Source of the DNA: Flavobacterium sp. Root186
Lineage (GTDB): Bacteria; Bacteroidota; Bacteroidia; Flavobacteriales; Flavobacteriaceae
Assembly: GCF_001428525.1 (NCBI RefSeq)
Contig: NZ_LMHW01000010.1
Span: forward strand, 758,504-822,503
Reading direction: 5' to 3'
Length of the DNA: 64,000 nt
Shown here: piece by piece, positions 1 to 7,780 of the stretch
How positions within the stretch are numbered: the first letter of the stretch is position 1
How the letters are laid out: each line of letters starts with the position of its first letter
Notes under the pieces: generated by a model
What the model saw: the letters and a program-made list of their open reading frames with translations, nothing else
What the model was told of the DNA's origin: nothing
Database searches by the model: none
Translations under genes and position numbers: made by a program

Positions 1-18
1 TTTTTCATTGTATGTTTT

Positions 19-112
19 TGTTTCAGGTTTCAAGTTTCAGGTTTCAAGTTTCAAGTTTCAAGTTTCAGGTTCCAACAACTTGAAACCTGAAACAAAGAAA
101 ACTTGAAACTAA
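19..112. repeat. heptamer-type dispersed repeat with inverted arms
   Basis: Tandem near-copies of TTTCAAG and TTTCAGG on the plus strand are followed by CTTGAAA and CCTGAAA units, so the tract can fold into a hairpin. It begins right after the stop codon of the minus-strand lipoprotein gene at 116. Related tracts lie at 595-658, 7430-7460, 7741-7775 and 26668-26741. It probably forms the 3' end of the upstream transcript; its function is unknown. Confidence 0.8.
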
Positions 113-115
113 TTT

Positions 116-565
116 TTATTTTTCTCGAACGTATTTCTCAGTAATAATTCGATTGATTCCTAATTTTTCTACTTTTTCAACTCCTTTTTGAGTTAAAGTG
201 TCGTTTTTAATTTTTACTGTAAACTCAAATTTTCCATTTTCCCATTGACGGTTATTGAAGTATTCTAAATTCTCGGTATAAATACTATCTTTTAAAGTAT
301 ATTTTCCGCCTCCTCCAAAAAATACTGCTGCTGTGCTATCTTTACCGTTATTCAAATCATGATTAAAAAAAGCAAAATGTGTATCATTTATAATTTTAAT
401 CATTTTTGTTTTTGGATTGAAAGTCGAAAATGTTGAATCTTTTTCTGTCGTTTCTGCAGATATCAGGCGCCAGGTTCCTGTTAACGGAATTGCTGTTGAT
501 TCTTTTTTTGTTTCACACGAAGCGAATAATAAAACTGCAATAACAAATGGAATAATATTTTTCAT
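116..565 (-). CDS. small lipocalin-like lipoprotein downstream of trpE
   Basis: A 149-residue protein with a lipoprotein signal peptide: a hydrophobic N-terminus, then a lipobox-like LFASC with Cys17. It is therefore probably acylated and carried to the outer membrane or periplasmic face. The motif LTGTWRLISAE after the signal resembles the first strand of lipocalin-like proteins common in Bacteroidota (DUF4488-type), but the family assignment is tentative. It follows trpE on the same strand after a 92-base repeat-bearing gap and may be read from the trp transcript. Nothing in the sequence ties it to tryptophan synthesis, and no catalytic motif is visible. Confidence 0.75.
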   Translation of the reverse strand: MKNIIPFVIAVLLFASCETKKESTAIPLTGTWRLISAETTEKDSTFSTFNPKTKMIKIINDTHFAFFNHDLNNGKDSTAAVFFGGGGKYTLKDSIYTENLEYFNNRQWENGKFEFTVKIKNDTLTQKGVEKVEKLGINRIITEKYVREK

Positions 566-594
566 AGTTTTTTGGGTTTGTTTTTAGGTTTGTT

Positions 595-658
595 TTGTTT
601 CAGGTTCCAAGTTTCACGTTCCAACAACTTGAAACCTGAAACTAAGAAAACTTGAAAC
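595..658. repeat. heptamer-type dispersed repeat abutting the trpE stop
   Basis: TTTCAGG/TTCCAAG units are followed by CTTGAAACCTGAAAC, forming an inverted repeat of the same family as 19-112. Its last base is the first base of the trpE stop codon (minus strand, 658-660). Confidence 0.75.
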
Positions 659-2058
659 TATATTTTCTCTGCCATTTCTAAGGCTGTGTTCAATGCCCTT
701 AATTTATTGTAAACTTCCTGCATTTCACTTTCTTCGTCAGAACTTGCTACAATTCCGGCGCCGGCCTGACAATGAAGTTGATGGTTTTTACTAAGGAAAG
801 TTCGAATCATAATGGCGTGGTTAAAGTTTCCTTCAAAATCCATGAAACCAATTGCGCCTCCGTAGAAATTACGATTTGTTTTTTCGTAATCTTCAATCAA
901 TTGCATGGCCCTGTGTTTTGGTGCGCCGCTTAAAGTTCCGGCTGGGAAAGTATCGGCAACAACCTGCATAGTCGTAGCTTTTTCGTGTAAATGACCTGTA
1001 ACTTTAGAAACCAGGTGAATTACGTGTGAGAAAAACTGAACTTCTCTGTATTTTTCTACGTTTACATCGTGACCGTTTCTGCTTAAATCGTTTCTTGCCA
1101 AATCGACAAGCATTACATGTTCGCTGTTTTCTTTTTTATCTTCTGATAATTCTTTGGCTAAAAGCGCATCACGTTCGTCATTTCCTGTTCTTTTGAAAGT
1201 TCCAGCTATGGGGTGAATTTCGGCCTTTCTGTTTTTTACGATAATTTGTGCTTCGGGCGAAGACCCAAATATTTTGAAATCTCCATAATCAAAAAAGAAT
1301 AAATACGGAGATGGATTTATACTTCTTAAAGCCCTGTAAACATTAAATTCGTCACCTTTAAAACCTTGTGTAAAACGGCGAGATAAAACCAATTGAAAAA
1401 CGTCTCCACGGAAACAGTGTTTTTTGGCTAAAGCTACATTGTGCTTAAATTCTTCATCGGTTAAATTTGAAAAACCTTCGCCTTCTTTACTGAATTTATA
1501 AGAAGCAATATTTCTAGATTGAAGTAATTGTTCGATTTCAGAAATGTTGTTTGTTCCATCAACACTGTGGCAGAAAATATAAGCTTCATTTTTAAAGTGA
1601 TTGATGGCAATGATGTTTTGATAAACTGCATAAAAAACATCCGGAATTGAAGTTGCATTGTCTTTTTTAGCAATTGAAACTTTTTCAAAATAACGAACAG
1701 CATCGTAAGAAATGTATCCGAATAATCCGTTATTGATGAATTTAAAATCATTTTTCTCCGATTTGAACTGACTTGAAAATTCCTGAATTACTTCCGGAAT
1801 ATTAGTAGAAGCATCAATTTTAGTTTGCTCTGAAGTTCCGTCAGGGAAAGTTTTTGAAATCGTTTCGTTTTCGATTTTAATCGTTGCAATCGGGTTGCAG
1901 CAAACGTAAGAGAAACTGTTGTCATTTCCGTGATAATCACTACTTTCCAATAATAAACTATTAGGAAATTTATCTCTTATTTTAAAATATATACTAACCG
2001 GCGTGATGGTGTCTGCCAGGATTTGTTTGTAATGTGTGTTGAGTATAAAAGGTTTCAA
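658..2058 (-). CDS. trpE: anthranilate synthase component I
   Basis: The 466-residue product makes anthranilate from chorismate using ammonia supplied by TrpG, the first committed step of tryptophan synthesis. The N-terminal domain carries LLESS (residues 36-40), the known feedback site for tryptophan. The C-terminal chorismate-binding domain has the usual signatures (GSSPEAQ, PIAGTFKRTG, LVDLARND, FPAGTLSGAPKHRAM, YGGAIGF, QAGAGIV). Length and motif order match TrpE rather than PabB or MenF. The gene is preceded by a Trp-codon leader peptide and an attenuator terminator, which independently supports the assignment. trpG and the remaining trp genes would be expected beyond the left edge but are not visible. 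Confidence 0.96.
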   Translation of the reverse strand: MKPFILNTHYKQILADTITPVSIYFKIRDKFPNSLLLESSDYHGNDNSFSYVCCNPIATIKIENETISKTFPDGTSEQTKIDASTNIPEVIQEFSSQFKSEKNDFKFINNGLFGYISYDAVRYFEKVSIAKKDNATSIPDVFYAVYQNIIAINHFKNEAYIFCHSVDGTNNISEIEQLLQSRNIASYKFSKEGEGFSNLTDEEFKHNVALAKKHCFRGDVFQLVLSRRFTQGFKGDEFNVYRALRSINPSPYLFFFDYGDFKIFGSSPEAQIIVKNRKAEIHPIAGTFKRTGNDERDALLAKELSEDKKENSEHVMLVDLARNDLSRNGHDVNVEKYREVQFFSHVIHLVSKVTGHLHEKATTMQVVADTFPAGTLSGAPKHRAMQLIEDYEKTNRNFYGGAIGFMDFEGNFNHAIMIRTFLSKNHQLHCQAGAGIVASSDEESEMQEVYNKLRALNTALEMAEKI

Positions 2059-2107
2059 AGTATGTTGTTTTAGTTTTTAATATTTTTCTGCTAAAGTTTC
2101 GACCAAA

Positions 2108-2140
2108 AAAAAGGGCTTGTCGTGATGACAAGCCCTTTTT
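2108..2140 (-). terminator. trp attenuator: intrinsic terminator
   Basis: On the minus strand a 14-bp perfect stem (arms 2140-2127 and 2121-2108) with loop 2126-2122 is followed by a run of T. It lies between the leader peptide stop and trpE, 50 bases before the trpE start. A competing helix is possible in the same RNA: the 7 bases at 2182-2176 pair with 2125-2119, and the 6 bases at 2172-2167 pair with 2135-2130 (two G-U pairs). The alternative occupies the terminator's 5' arm and loop, so the two structures exclude each other. Confidence 0.9.
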
Positions 2141-2175
2141 GTTTATAGTTTTGAAAATACCATAGGAAGCTTAGT

Positions 2176-2232
2176 TCACGACGTTTGACGTAAATTGTTC
2201 CACCACCAAGTATTATTCATTATTGTTCTCAT
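2176..2232 (-). CDS. trp leader peptide (18 aa, three consecutive Trp)
   Basis: The reading frame gives MRTIMNNTWWWNNLRQTS followed by TGA. Three adjacent TGG codons (2208-2200) are very unlikely by chance in such a short AT-rich frame directly upstream of trpE. The stop codon lies inside the sequence that forms the antiterminator's 5' arm (2182-2176). A ribosome stalled on the Trp codons would leave that arm free and allow read-through; one that reaches the stop would cover it and let the terminator form. An internal ATG at 2220 could give a 14-residue version. Confidence 0.9.
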   Translation of the reverse strand: MRTIMNNTWWWNNLRQTS

Positions 2233-2249
2233 ATCTTATTTTGATGTGG

Positions 2250-2257
2250 CAAAGATA
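2250..2257 (-). promoter_or_regulatory. trp promoter, -7 box TATCTTTG
   Basis: The minus strand reads TATCTTTG, a match to the flavobacterial -7 consensus TAnnTTTG, 17 bases upstream of the leader peptide start. No convincing -33 TTG is seen at the usual spacing. Transcription would start around 2243. Confidence 0.6.
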
Positions 2258-2354
2258 TAAATGTAATTTGAATTAGAATACATAAAATCTCAAAAAAAAC
2301 TTTTCTAATTTTCGAAATTTGTTAAATTTTAAATTTCAAAGTCTGCCTAAGGCC

Positions 2355-3632
2355 TTAATTTCCAATCGCAATCGTATTATTTACATTTGCTCTAAAATCT
2401 GGATTTCCTTTGATATTAGGCATTGTAAACAACTCGCTATTCTTCCATTTTGAGTATTCTATACCAGAATTTGGGTTATAATAATTTTGAATTGCGGCAT
2501 CAGAACTAGATGATTCACTTGTAATTCCGCCGTTGCAATTATTCACAATTATGTTTTTGAAACTCATTTTTGCCAGATTTTCATTTCCATCTCCAATATT
2601 GCTTTCTAATAAAACAAAAGGGGAAAAACCAGAAACAATACTATTACTTAAACTAAAAAAAGTGTTTTCTCTAATATGAACAGATTCTCTAACCAGGCCT
2701 TGATTGTTTTCTTCAAGATTAACTAAAGTAATATTGGTTGCAGTGATTTTTGTCATTTTTTTGCTCATATCAGTATTTTGAATCTTGTCGTATGAATCGA
2801 CTTCAAAACATCTTGAACCCGAGATATCTGATGAAAAAGGATGACGAATAGCAATACTATTACTGATGTTGATTTGGGCACCTTGCGTAAAATCAAAATC
2901 ATCATCAGTTGTTCTGTATGAAATTAAATTGTTCATATTTAAATCCCCGCCATAACACTCAAAAGAATCATCATTTGAAAAACTGATTTGAATATTGCTT
3001 AAAATTGTTTTTCTTCCAACTCCAGCAAGTGAAAGTCCGTTAAGTTCTTTCTCAGAACTCAATTTTCTACCGGCAAATTCTATTCGAACATATTTTAAAA
3101 TACCTGAATTGTCTTCGGCATCCTGACCTCCGTAATGATTTAATATCGGATCTAAAGTAAAAGGAAGTGTATGAAGTCCGCCCAGAAAATTAATTGGAGC
3201 TTTCCCTAAAATAATTATTCCGCCCCAGTCACCTGGACGTCTGTCTGCAATTTCTTTGTTTGAAGTAAAAATGATCGGATCTGTTTCTAAACCTTCGGCT
3301 ATAATTTTTGCACCATTTGTAACAACAAGAGTTCCGCAGGTTTTGTCGTCGCCTCGTATTATAGTTCCAGGCTCAATTGTTAAAGTTGCATTGTTTGTCA
3401 CGTAAACAATACCCACTAACTGATATGTATTTCGTTTTACTAATCTGGTATCTTTGTCAATTGTTCCGGCAATTATGTTGGTTGCTTCGCTGTATTCTAG
3501 TTTAGAGGGATTAAAATTGGTCCAATTGTTCATCCAGTTATTAGTGCCAATTATTCCTTTTGTTTGTTGTTGGGCTTGTAGAAAAAAAGTGCTTAGAAGT
3601 GTAATTATTGCAACACGTATTTTTGTTTTCAT
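2355..3632 (-). CDS. secreted parallel beta-helix-type protein
   Basis: A 425-residue exported protein with a cleavable signal peptide ending near FFLQAQ (residues 16-21). The body has the repeating short hydrophobic strands and Asn/Gly turns of a right-handed beta-helix. It contains a highly recognisable stretch (LTIEPGTIIRGDD, residues about 84-96, and RRPGDWGGIIILGKAPIN, residues about 132-149) shared by a family of Bacteroidota secreted proteins of unknown role. No T9SS sorting domain is visible at the C-terminus, which ends in IAIGN, and no catalytic triad is evident. It is separated from its neighbours and is probably monocistronic. The function is not known; a surface-binding or structural role is a guess. 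Confidence 0.8.
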   Translation of the reverse strand: MKTKIRVAIITLLSTFFLQAQQQTKGIIGTNNWMNNWTNFNPSKLEYSEATNIIAGTIDKDTRLVKRNTYQLVGIVYVTNNATLTIEPGTIIRGDDKTCGTLVVTNGAKIIAEGLETDPIIFTSNKEIADRRPGDWGGIIILGKAPINFLGGLHTLPFTLDPILNHYGGQDAEDNSGILKYVRIEFAGRKLSSEKELNGLSLAGVGRKTILSNIQISFSNDDSFECYGGDLNMNNLISYRTTDDDFDFTQGAQINISNSIAIRHPFSSDISGSRCFEVDSYDKIQNTDMSKKMTKITATNITLVNLEENNQGLVRESVHIRENTFFSLSNSIVSGFSPFVLLESNIGDGNENLAKMSFKNIIVNNCNGGITSESSSSDAAIQNYYNPNSGIEYSKWKNSELFTMPNIKGNPDFRANVNNTIAIGN

Positions 3633-3770
3633 AACTATAATTTTAATTTCTAGTTTTTGATTTTTAATTTCCTCAAAATTAGACCCCGAATGTTAATCAA
3701 TACAGGGATAGTTATTATGAAAGCGTTATTTTACCGTTAAGAATGTTATGTTTTTGAAAAGAAATAAAAA

Positions 3771-3810
3771 AAGAAAAACCCCAATAGAATCAACTATTGG
3801 GGTTTTTCTT
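3771..3810. terminator. bidirectional intrinsic terminator
   Basis: A 17-bp perfect inverted repeat (3771-3787 and 3794-3810) has CCCC/GGGG at the core and A/T tracts on both sides, so it can terminate in either direction. It lies just past the yceI stop on the minus strand and closes the MarR-nitroreductase-YceI operon. Confidence 0.9.
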
Positions 3811-3835
3811 ATATATGAATTAGGTAAGCCTGAAA

Positions 3836-4402
3836 TTAGAATTTTAAAGCTACTGTTAATTCGAATTCATCGCTGATAGTTTTGTCTCCTAAACCTTCGA
3901 AGAAACTTCCAGAACCGTATTTAATGTCATATTTAGTTCTGTCAACTTTGAATGCAGTTGTAGCAGTGTTTCCGCTTACAGTAATATCAAAAGTTACTGG
4001 TTTAGTGATTCCTTTAATAGTTAAATCAGCAGTTACAGTGTAAACGTCAGCAGATTTAGCACCAATAGTTTTAAAAACTAATTTTGAAGTTGGGAATTTT
4101 TCAGTTCCAAAGAAATCGTCAGCTTTTAAGTGACCGTTTAATTTACCTTGGTATTCTCCAGTTAAATCTGTAGAAGTTAATGAAGTCATATCAACTGTAA
4201 AGCTTCCTCCAACTAATTTTTTTCCTTTGAAAACTACAGCACCTTCTTTAAAATTTACTGTTCCAGAGTGCTCTCCAGTTACTTTTTTACCTACCCATTT
4301 GATAGTAGATGCTTTAACGTCGATTTTTTTAGTTTGTGCGCTTACTGAGATACCAGCTGCTGCTACGAATAATGCAATTGCAATTGTCTTTAAATTTTTC
4401 AT
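3836..4402 (-). CDS. YceI-family periplasmic lipid-binding protein
   Basis: A 188-residue protein with a signal peptide (cleavage after VSAQ, near residue 22), followed by one YceI domain. Family features are visible: the opening IKWVGKKVTGEHSGTVNFKEG, the central FFGTEKFPTSKLVFKT and the closing DEFELTVALKF. YceI proteins are lipocalin-like beta-barrels that bind isoprenoid-type lipids and are often induced by stress. It is the last gene of an operon with a MarR regulator and a nitroreductase-type flavoprotein, 29 bases after the latter, so it is likely controlled by the MarR protein. Confidence 0.93.
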   Translation of the reverse strand: MKNLKTIAIALFVAAAGISVSAQTKKIDVKASTIKWVGKKVTGEHSGTVNFKEGAVVFKGKKLVGGSFTVDMTSLTSTDLTGEYQGKLNGHLKADDFFGTEKFPTSKLVFKTIGAKSADVYTVTADLTIKGITKPVTFDITVSGNTATTAFKVDRTKYDIKYGSGSFFEGLGDKTISDEFELTVALKF

Positions 4403-4431
4403 GTTGTAAAATTGAATTTGATTAATAATAA

Positions 4432-5064
4432 TTATATAGTGATAAATAATTCCTCGTGAGATTTTCTAACTTTTTTGAAATGCTGAGCATCGTCCTCATC
4501 ATGTCTGTAACCTACAGCAGCAATTACTGTAGCACTTAGGCCAAGTTTGTCAAAACCTAAGATTTTATTAAATTCTGCTGCATTGAAACCTTCCATAGGT
4601 GTAGCATCAATTTTTAATTCAGAAGCTGCAGCTAATAATGTCCCTAAAGCAATATAAGTTTGTTTTGCTGTCCAGATATTTTTAGCATCTTGTGATAAAT
4701 TTGAAATAACACCATTCATCATGTCTGCAAATCCACCCAAAGCTTCAGTAGGAATACCTCTTGTTTCGCTAATATTCTTGATGTAAGCCGCTACAGATTC
4801 TTCGCCGGCATTTAAGTCATTTGCAAAAACAAATATTTGAGAAGCATCTGTAAGCTGCGTTTGTCCGTAAGCAGCAGCTTTTAGTTGCTCTCTAATCTCC
4901 GGATTTTCTACCACTACAACTCTGTATGGCTGCAATCCGTATGAAGAAGCAGCTAATCTAACAGCTTCTTTTATAGTATTTAAATCTGCTGAAGATACTT
5001 TTTTTGATGCATCATATTTTTTTGTTGCATATCTCCAGTTTAAATTATCTAATAATGTGCTCAT
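4432..5064 (-). CDS. NAD(P)H-dependent nitroreductase-family oxidoreductase
   Basis: A 210-residue flavoprotein of the nitroreductase superfamily, close to NfsB-type enzymes that reduce quinones or nitro compounds with NAD(P)H and FMN. Visible family features are the N-terminal LNWRYATKKYD (FMN phosphate contacts), ASSYGLQPYRVVVV near residues 38-51 and the C-terminal AVGYRHDEDD. There is no signal peptide, so it is cytoplasmic. It starts 4 bases after the marR stop and precedes yceI. A MarR-controlled reductase next to YceI fits a response to electrophiles or quinones; the true substrate cannot be read from sequence. Confidence 0.9.
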   Translation of the reverse strand: MSTLLDNLNWRYATKKYDASKKVSSADLNTIKEAVRLAASSYGLQPYRVVVVENPEIREQLKAAAYGQTQLTDASQIFVFANDLNAGEESVAAYIKNISETRGIPTEALGGFADMMNGVISNLSQDAKNIWTAKQTYIALGTLLAAASELKIDATPMEGFNAAEFNKILGFDKLGLSATVIAAVGYRHDEDDAQHFKKVRKSHEELFITI

Positions 5065-5068
5065 AATT

Positions 5069-5530
5069 TTAATTTTGTTGGGTTCGGTATTTTTCTAATA
5101 ATGTGTTTAATAATTCTAATTCTTCCTGACTTATATTTTCGGCAAACAAGCGCTCGTGCTCATCTACCTTTGGGTCTAATTCTTTTAAAACGTCTAATCC
5201 TTTCTGCGTAATTAAAACTTCTATTTTTCGTCGGTTTCCCGGGCAGACATTTCTGGTTACAAAATCTTTCAGTAATAATTTATCAACTAATCGGGTAGTG
5301 TTGCTCGTTTTAGCTAACATACGTTCTTGTATCACACACATATTAGCAGGATTTCCTTTTTGTCCTCTTAATATACGCAGTACATTATATTGTTCTCCGG
5401 ATAAATCATACGGTTTTATCAACTCGTTGAAATGATCCTGAATCACATTTTGCGTGTACATGATATTTAGAATAACTTTTTTCGCATTATCCATCTTAAC
5501 TGTACTTTTAATAACCTCTTCAATTGTCAT
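5069..5530 (-). CDS. MarR-family transcriptional regulator
   Basis: A 153-residue winged-helix protein. The recognition-helix region and wing are recognisable (LAKTSNTTRLVDKLLLKDFVTRNVCPGNRRKIEVLITQKG, about residues 87-126, quoted only as a landmark). It is the first gene of a three-gene operon with nitroreductase and yceI. Two identical perfect 12-bp palindromes lie 18 and 48 bases upstream of its start, one overlapping the likely -7 box. Autorepression is the simplest reading. MarR proteins of this kind respond to phenolic or oxidant ligands; the ligand here is unknown. Confidence 0.92.
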   Translation of the reverse strand: MTIEEVIKSTVKMDNAKKVILNIMYTQNVIQDHFNELIKPYDLSGEQYNVLRILRGQKGNPANMCVIQERMLAKTSNTTRLVDKLLLKDFVTRNVCPGNRRKIEVLITQKGLDVLKELDPKVDEHERLFAENISQEELELLNTLLEKYRTQQN

Positions 5531-5547
5531 AGTCGTAAGTGTATAAT

Positions 5548-5589
5548 TTGTATATACAAATGTAGAAGTTTTAATAGTTGTATATACAA
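5548..5589 (-). promoter_or_regulatory. MarR promoter with twin palindromic operators
   Basis: TTGTATATACAA, a perfect palindrome, occurs at 5548-5559 and again at 5578-5589, 30 bp centre to centre (about three helical turns). On the minus strand the -7 box TACATTTG (5564-5557) overlaps the first copy. The TTG of the second copy (5589-5587) serves as a -33 element with a 22-base spacer. Two dimers bound here would cover the whole promoter. Confidence 0.85.
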
Positions 5590-5756
5590 GTGTTGCGTTA
5601 ATTTTTTGTTAATTCAAAATAAATCAATTTTGAATGGAAAAAACTAGAATAAAAATAGTTTATTTTTTAGTTTTAAAATATTGGTTTTAAAATATTTAAC
5701 TAAAAGTTAAACTGATTGCTTTTCAACTTTATCAAAATTCTAAACTTGAGGAAGAT

Positions 5757-7334
5757 TTATTGAAATTCAGATAAAAGAAAGCCTTTTGCCATTTTTTTGA
5801 AATTTAAAACTTCTTTATTTATCCAGTTTTCATCATGTCCAAGCTCTTTAGCAAGTAGTTTTGCTACTTTTTCTGAAGATTGAATTGCGGCTCTTGCGTC
5901 TAAAAACAATAACCGAACGCGTCTTGCTAAAATATCATCAACAGTTCTTGCCATTTCATATCGAATAGCCCAAAGTACTTCTGCCATAGTAAATTCGTGA
6001 TCGGGATGTACTTTTTCTTTTAATTCAGCATTGTTTTGTTGTAATTCGATTATTTTAGGAATATCTGAACCATAGATATACAAATGATTTTCCCTGTCTA
6101 AAGTCGTAGTCCATTTATTTCCATGAATCGCAAGATGTTCTGTAATGCATGTTTTTTTAGGCAGTTTACCTATATTGATTGCTTTGTTTATAATATCTTC
6201 TGCGATTTTTCTGTACGTTGTCCATTTTCCTCCCGTAATCGTTATTAAGCCGGTTTCTGATACAATTATTTTATGGCTTCTGGAAACTTCCTTGGTTTTT
6301 TTGCCTTCTTCTTCAGGTGCAGCCAAAGGGCGTAAGCCTGCAAAAACTGATAAAACATCTGCTCTGGTAGGTTTTTTTGCTAAAAAGTGCTGGGCTGTTT
6401 CTAGTACAAATTTGATTTCGCTTTCTAAAGCAACAGGTTCTAAACTTTGTTTTTTAATTAAAGTATCTGTTGTACCTACTACAATTCGGTTATGCCAGGG
6501 CACTGCAAATAAAACTCGTCCATCACTTGTTTTTGGAATCATTAAAGCATGATCTCCAGGTAAAAAAGATTTATCAAACACAAGATGAATCCCCTGGCTC
6601 GGCACGATATATTTTTTATAGACGGTATCGTTTAGTTTCATTATGGCATTTGTAAAAACTCCCGTAGCATTTATAATTGCCGCGCCTTTTAAGTTGTATT
6701 TATCTCCTGTTTCCTGGTCTTCTGCTTCAACACCAATAACTTGATTTTTATCGTCTTTTATTAAATTTATAACTTTTGTATAATTTAAAATGCAGGCTCC
6801 TTTTTCTACAGCGGTTTGAGCAATATTAATGGCTAAACGGGAATCATCAAATTGTCCGTCATGATAAATAACACCATTTAGCAAACCGGCCTCTTCTACG
6901 TTAGGAAGCATTTCGATTGTTTTTTTCTTAGAAATATATTTTGAACGGCCTAAACTTAAACGTCCGGCCAATAAATCATAAACAGTTAATCCAATAGTAT
7001 AAATGAAAGTGCTCCACCAATTGTAATTTGGAATTACAAAGGATTGGTTTTTGACTAAGTGACCCGCATTTTGAGCTATCAAGCCTCTTTCTTTCAGCGC
7101 TTCTATTACCAAGGGCACATTTCCTTGTTCCAGATAACGTACGCCGCCATGAATCAGTTTAGTGCTTCTGCTCGAAGTTCCTTTTGCAAAATCAACCGCT
7201 TCAACTAAAATTGTTTTGTATCCTCTGCTTGCAGCATCAAGAGCAGTTCCTAAACCGCTGGCTCCGCCTCCAATAACAATTACATCCCATTTTTCAGTGT
7301 TTTTTAATATCAATAGCTGTTCTGAACGGTTCAT
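5757..7334 (-). CDS. glpD: glycerol-3-phosphate dehydrogenase (FAD)
   Basis: A 525-residue FAD enzyme that oxidises glycerol-3-phosphate to dihydroxyacetone phosphate and passes electrons to the quinone pool or, in oxidase-type members, to oxygen. The dinucleotide-binding GGGASG is at residues 22-27, followed by the family segments KGTSSRSTKLIHGGVRYLEQ (near 50-69) and TGGKWTTYRKIAED. The C-terminal DAO_C domain includes EVLWAIRYEMARTVDDILARR. No glpF or glpK lies next to it, and it appears monocistronic. No operator could be recognised upstream. Confidence 0.94.
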   Translation of the reverse strand: MNRSEQLLILKNTEKWDVIVIGGGASGLGTALDAASRGYKTILVEAVDFAKGTSSRSTKLIHGGVRYLEQGNVPLVIEALKERGLIAQNAGHLVKNQSFVIPNYNWWSTFIYTIGLTVYDLLAGRLSLGRSKYISKKKTIEMLPNVEEAGLLNGVIYHDGQFDDSRLAINIAQTAVEKGACILNYTKVINLIKDDKNQVIGVEAEDQETGDKYNLKGAAIINATGVFTNAIMKLNDTVYKKYIVPSQGIHLVFDKSFLPGDHALMIPKTSDGRVLFAVPWHNRIVVGTTDTLIKKQSLEPVALESEIKFVLETAQHFLAKKPTRADVLSVFAGLRPLAAPEEEGKKTKEVSRSHKIIVSETGLITITGGKWTTYRKIAEDIINKAINIGKLPKKTCITEHLAIHGNKWTTTLDRENHLYIYGSDIPKIIELQQNNAELKEKVHPDHEFTMAEVLWAIRYEMARTVDDILARRVRLLFLDARAAIQSSEKVAKLLAKELGHDENWINKEVLNFKKMAKGFLLSEFQ

Positions 7335-7429
7335 ATATTATACTCTTTTTTTGGGATTTATTGTTTAAAGCAAACTTAGCGAAACGAAATTAGATTTAGA
7401 TGAAGAAGTGTCTTGATTGTAAAAGTTTG

Positions 7430-7460
7430 TTTCAAGTTTCAAGTTGATTCACAGGTTTCA
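7430..7460. repeat. short heptamer-type repeat
   Basis: GTTTCAAGTTTCAAGTT and a later CAGGTTTCA belong to the TTTCAAG/TTTCAGG family seen at 19-112 and elsewhere. It lies just beyond the terminator at 7467-7499. Confidence 0.6.
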
Positions 7461-7466
7461 AAAAAT

Positions 7467-7499
7467 AAACCCGACAGGTTTTTAAAACCTGTCGGGTTT
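7467..7499. terminator. bidirectional intrinsic terminator
   Basis: Perfect 15-bp arms (7467-7481 and 7485-7499) rich in CCCGACAGG, with a three-base loop and an A-rich flank that gives a T tract on the minus strand. It is the likely end of the minus-strand persulfide operon (7781-10359). Confidence 0.8.
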
Positions 7500-7549
7500 G
7501 ATGTAGATTATATTTTCGTTTAAGTTAGTCTAAAGACAATTTTTAATAT

Positions 7550-7740
7550 TCCGTCAGGAATATTTCGTCGGTAGAAAAAAATAGAATTGTTTTTAATAGT
7601 GTCCTGTAGCGACACCTGTTTCAACAGAATAAACTTGGCTCGTTAATCAAACGTTCCTACGGAACGTACACCACAACTCAAATCTAATTTTGTTACCGAC
7701 CAGACATTCCTATGGAATGAATTGAGTCTTATTTTTTAGG
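7550..7740. repeat. triple-hairpin intergenic element
   Basis: The 446-base gap between glpD and the YeeE genes holds three small hairpins in a row: GTGTC/GACAC (7599-7615), ACGTTCC/GGAACGT around TAC (7651-7667) and CATTCC/GGAATG around TAT (7705-7719). They are accompanied by TCGTCGGTAGAAA (7566-7578) and TTACCGACC. The last two hairpins share a TTCCTAYGGAA core. It looks like a dispersed REP-like element; no gene is seen in it. Confidence 0.55.
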
Positions 7741-7780
7741 TTTCGTTAAGCAACCTGCAACTTAAAACCTGAAACAAAAA

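Noticed and set aside
1461..1751. Open frame of 96 residues inside trpE
   Set aside because: It overlaps the well-supported trpE in another frame, has biased hydrophobic composition and no start or ribosome context; it is a shadow.
6145..6655. Two plus-strand frames inside glpD
   Set aside because: They run antisense through conserved glpD sequence and resemble nothing known.
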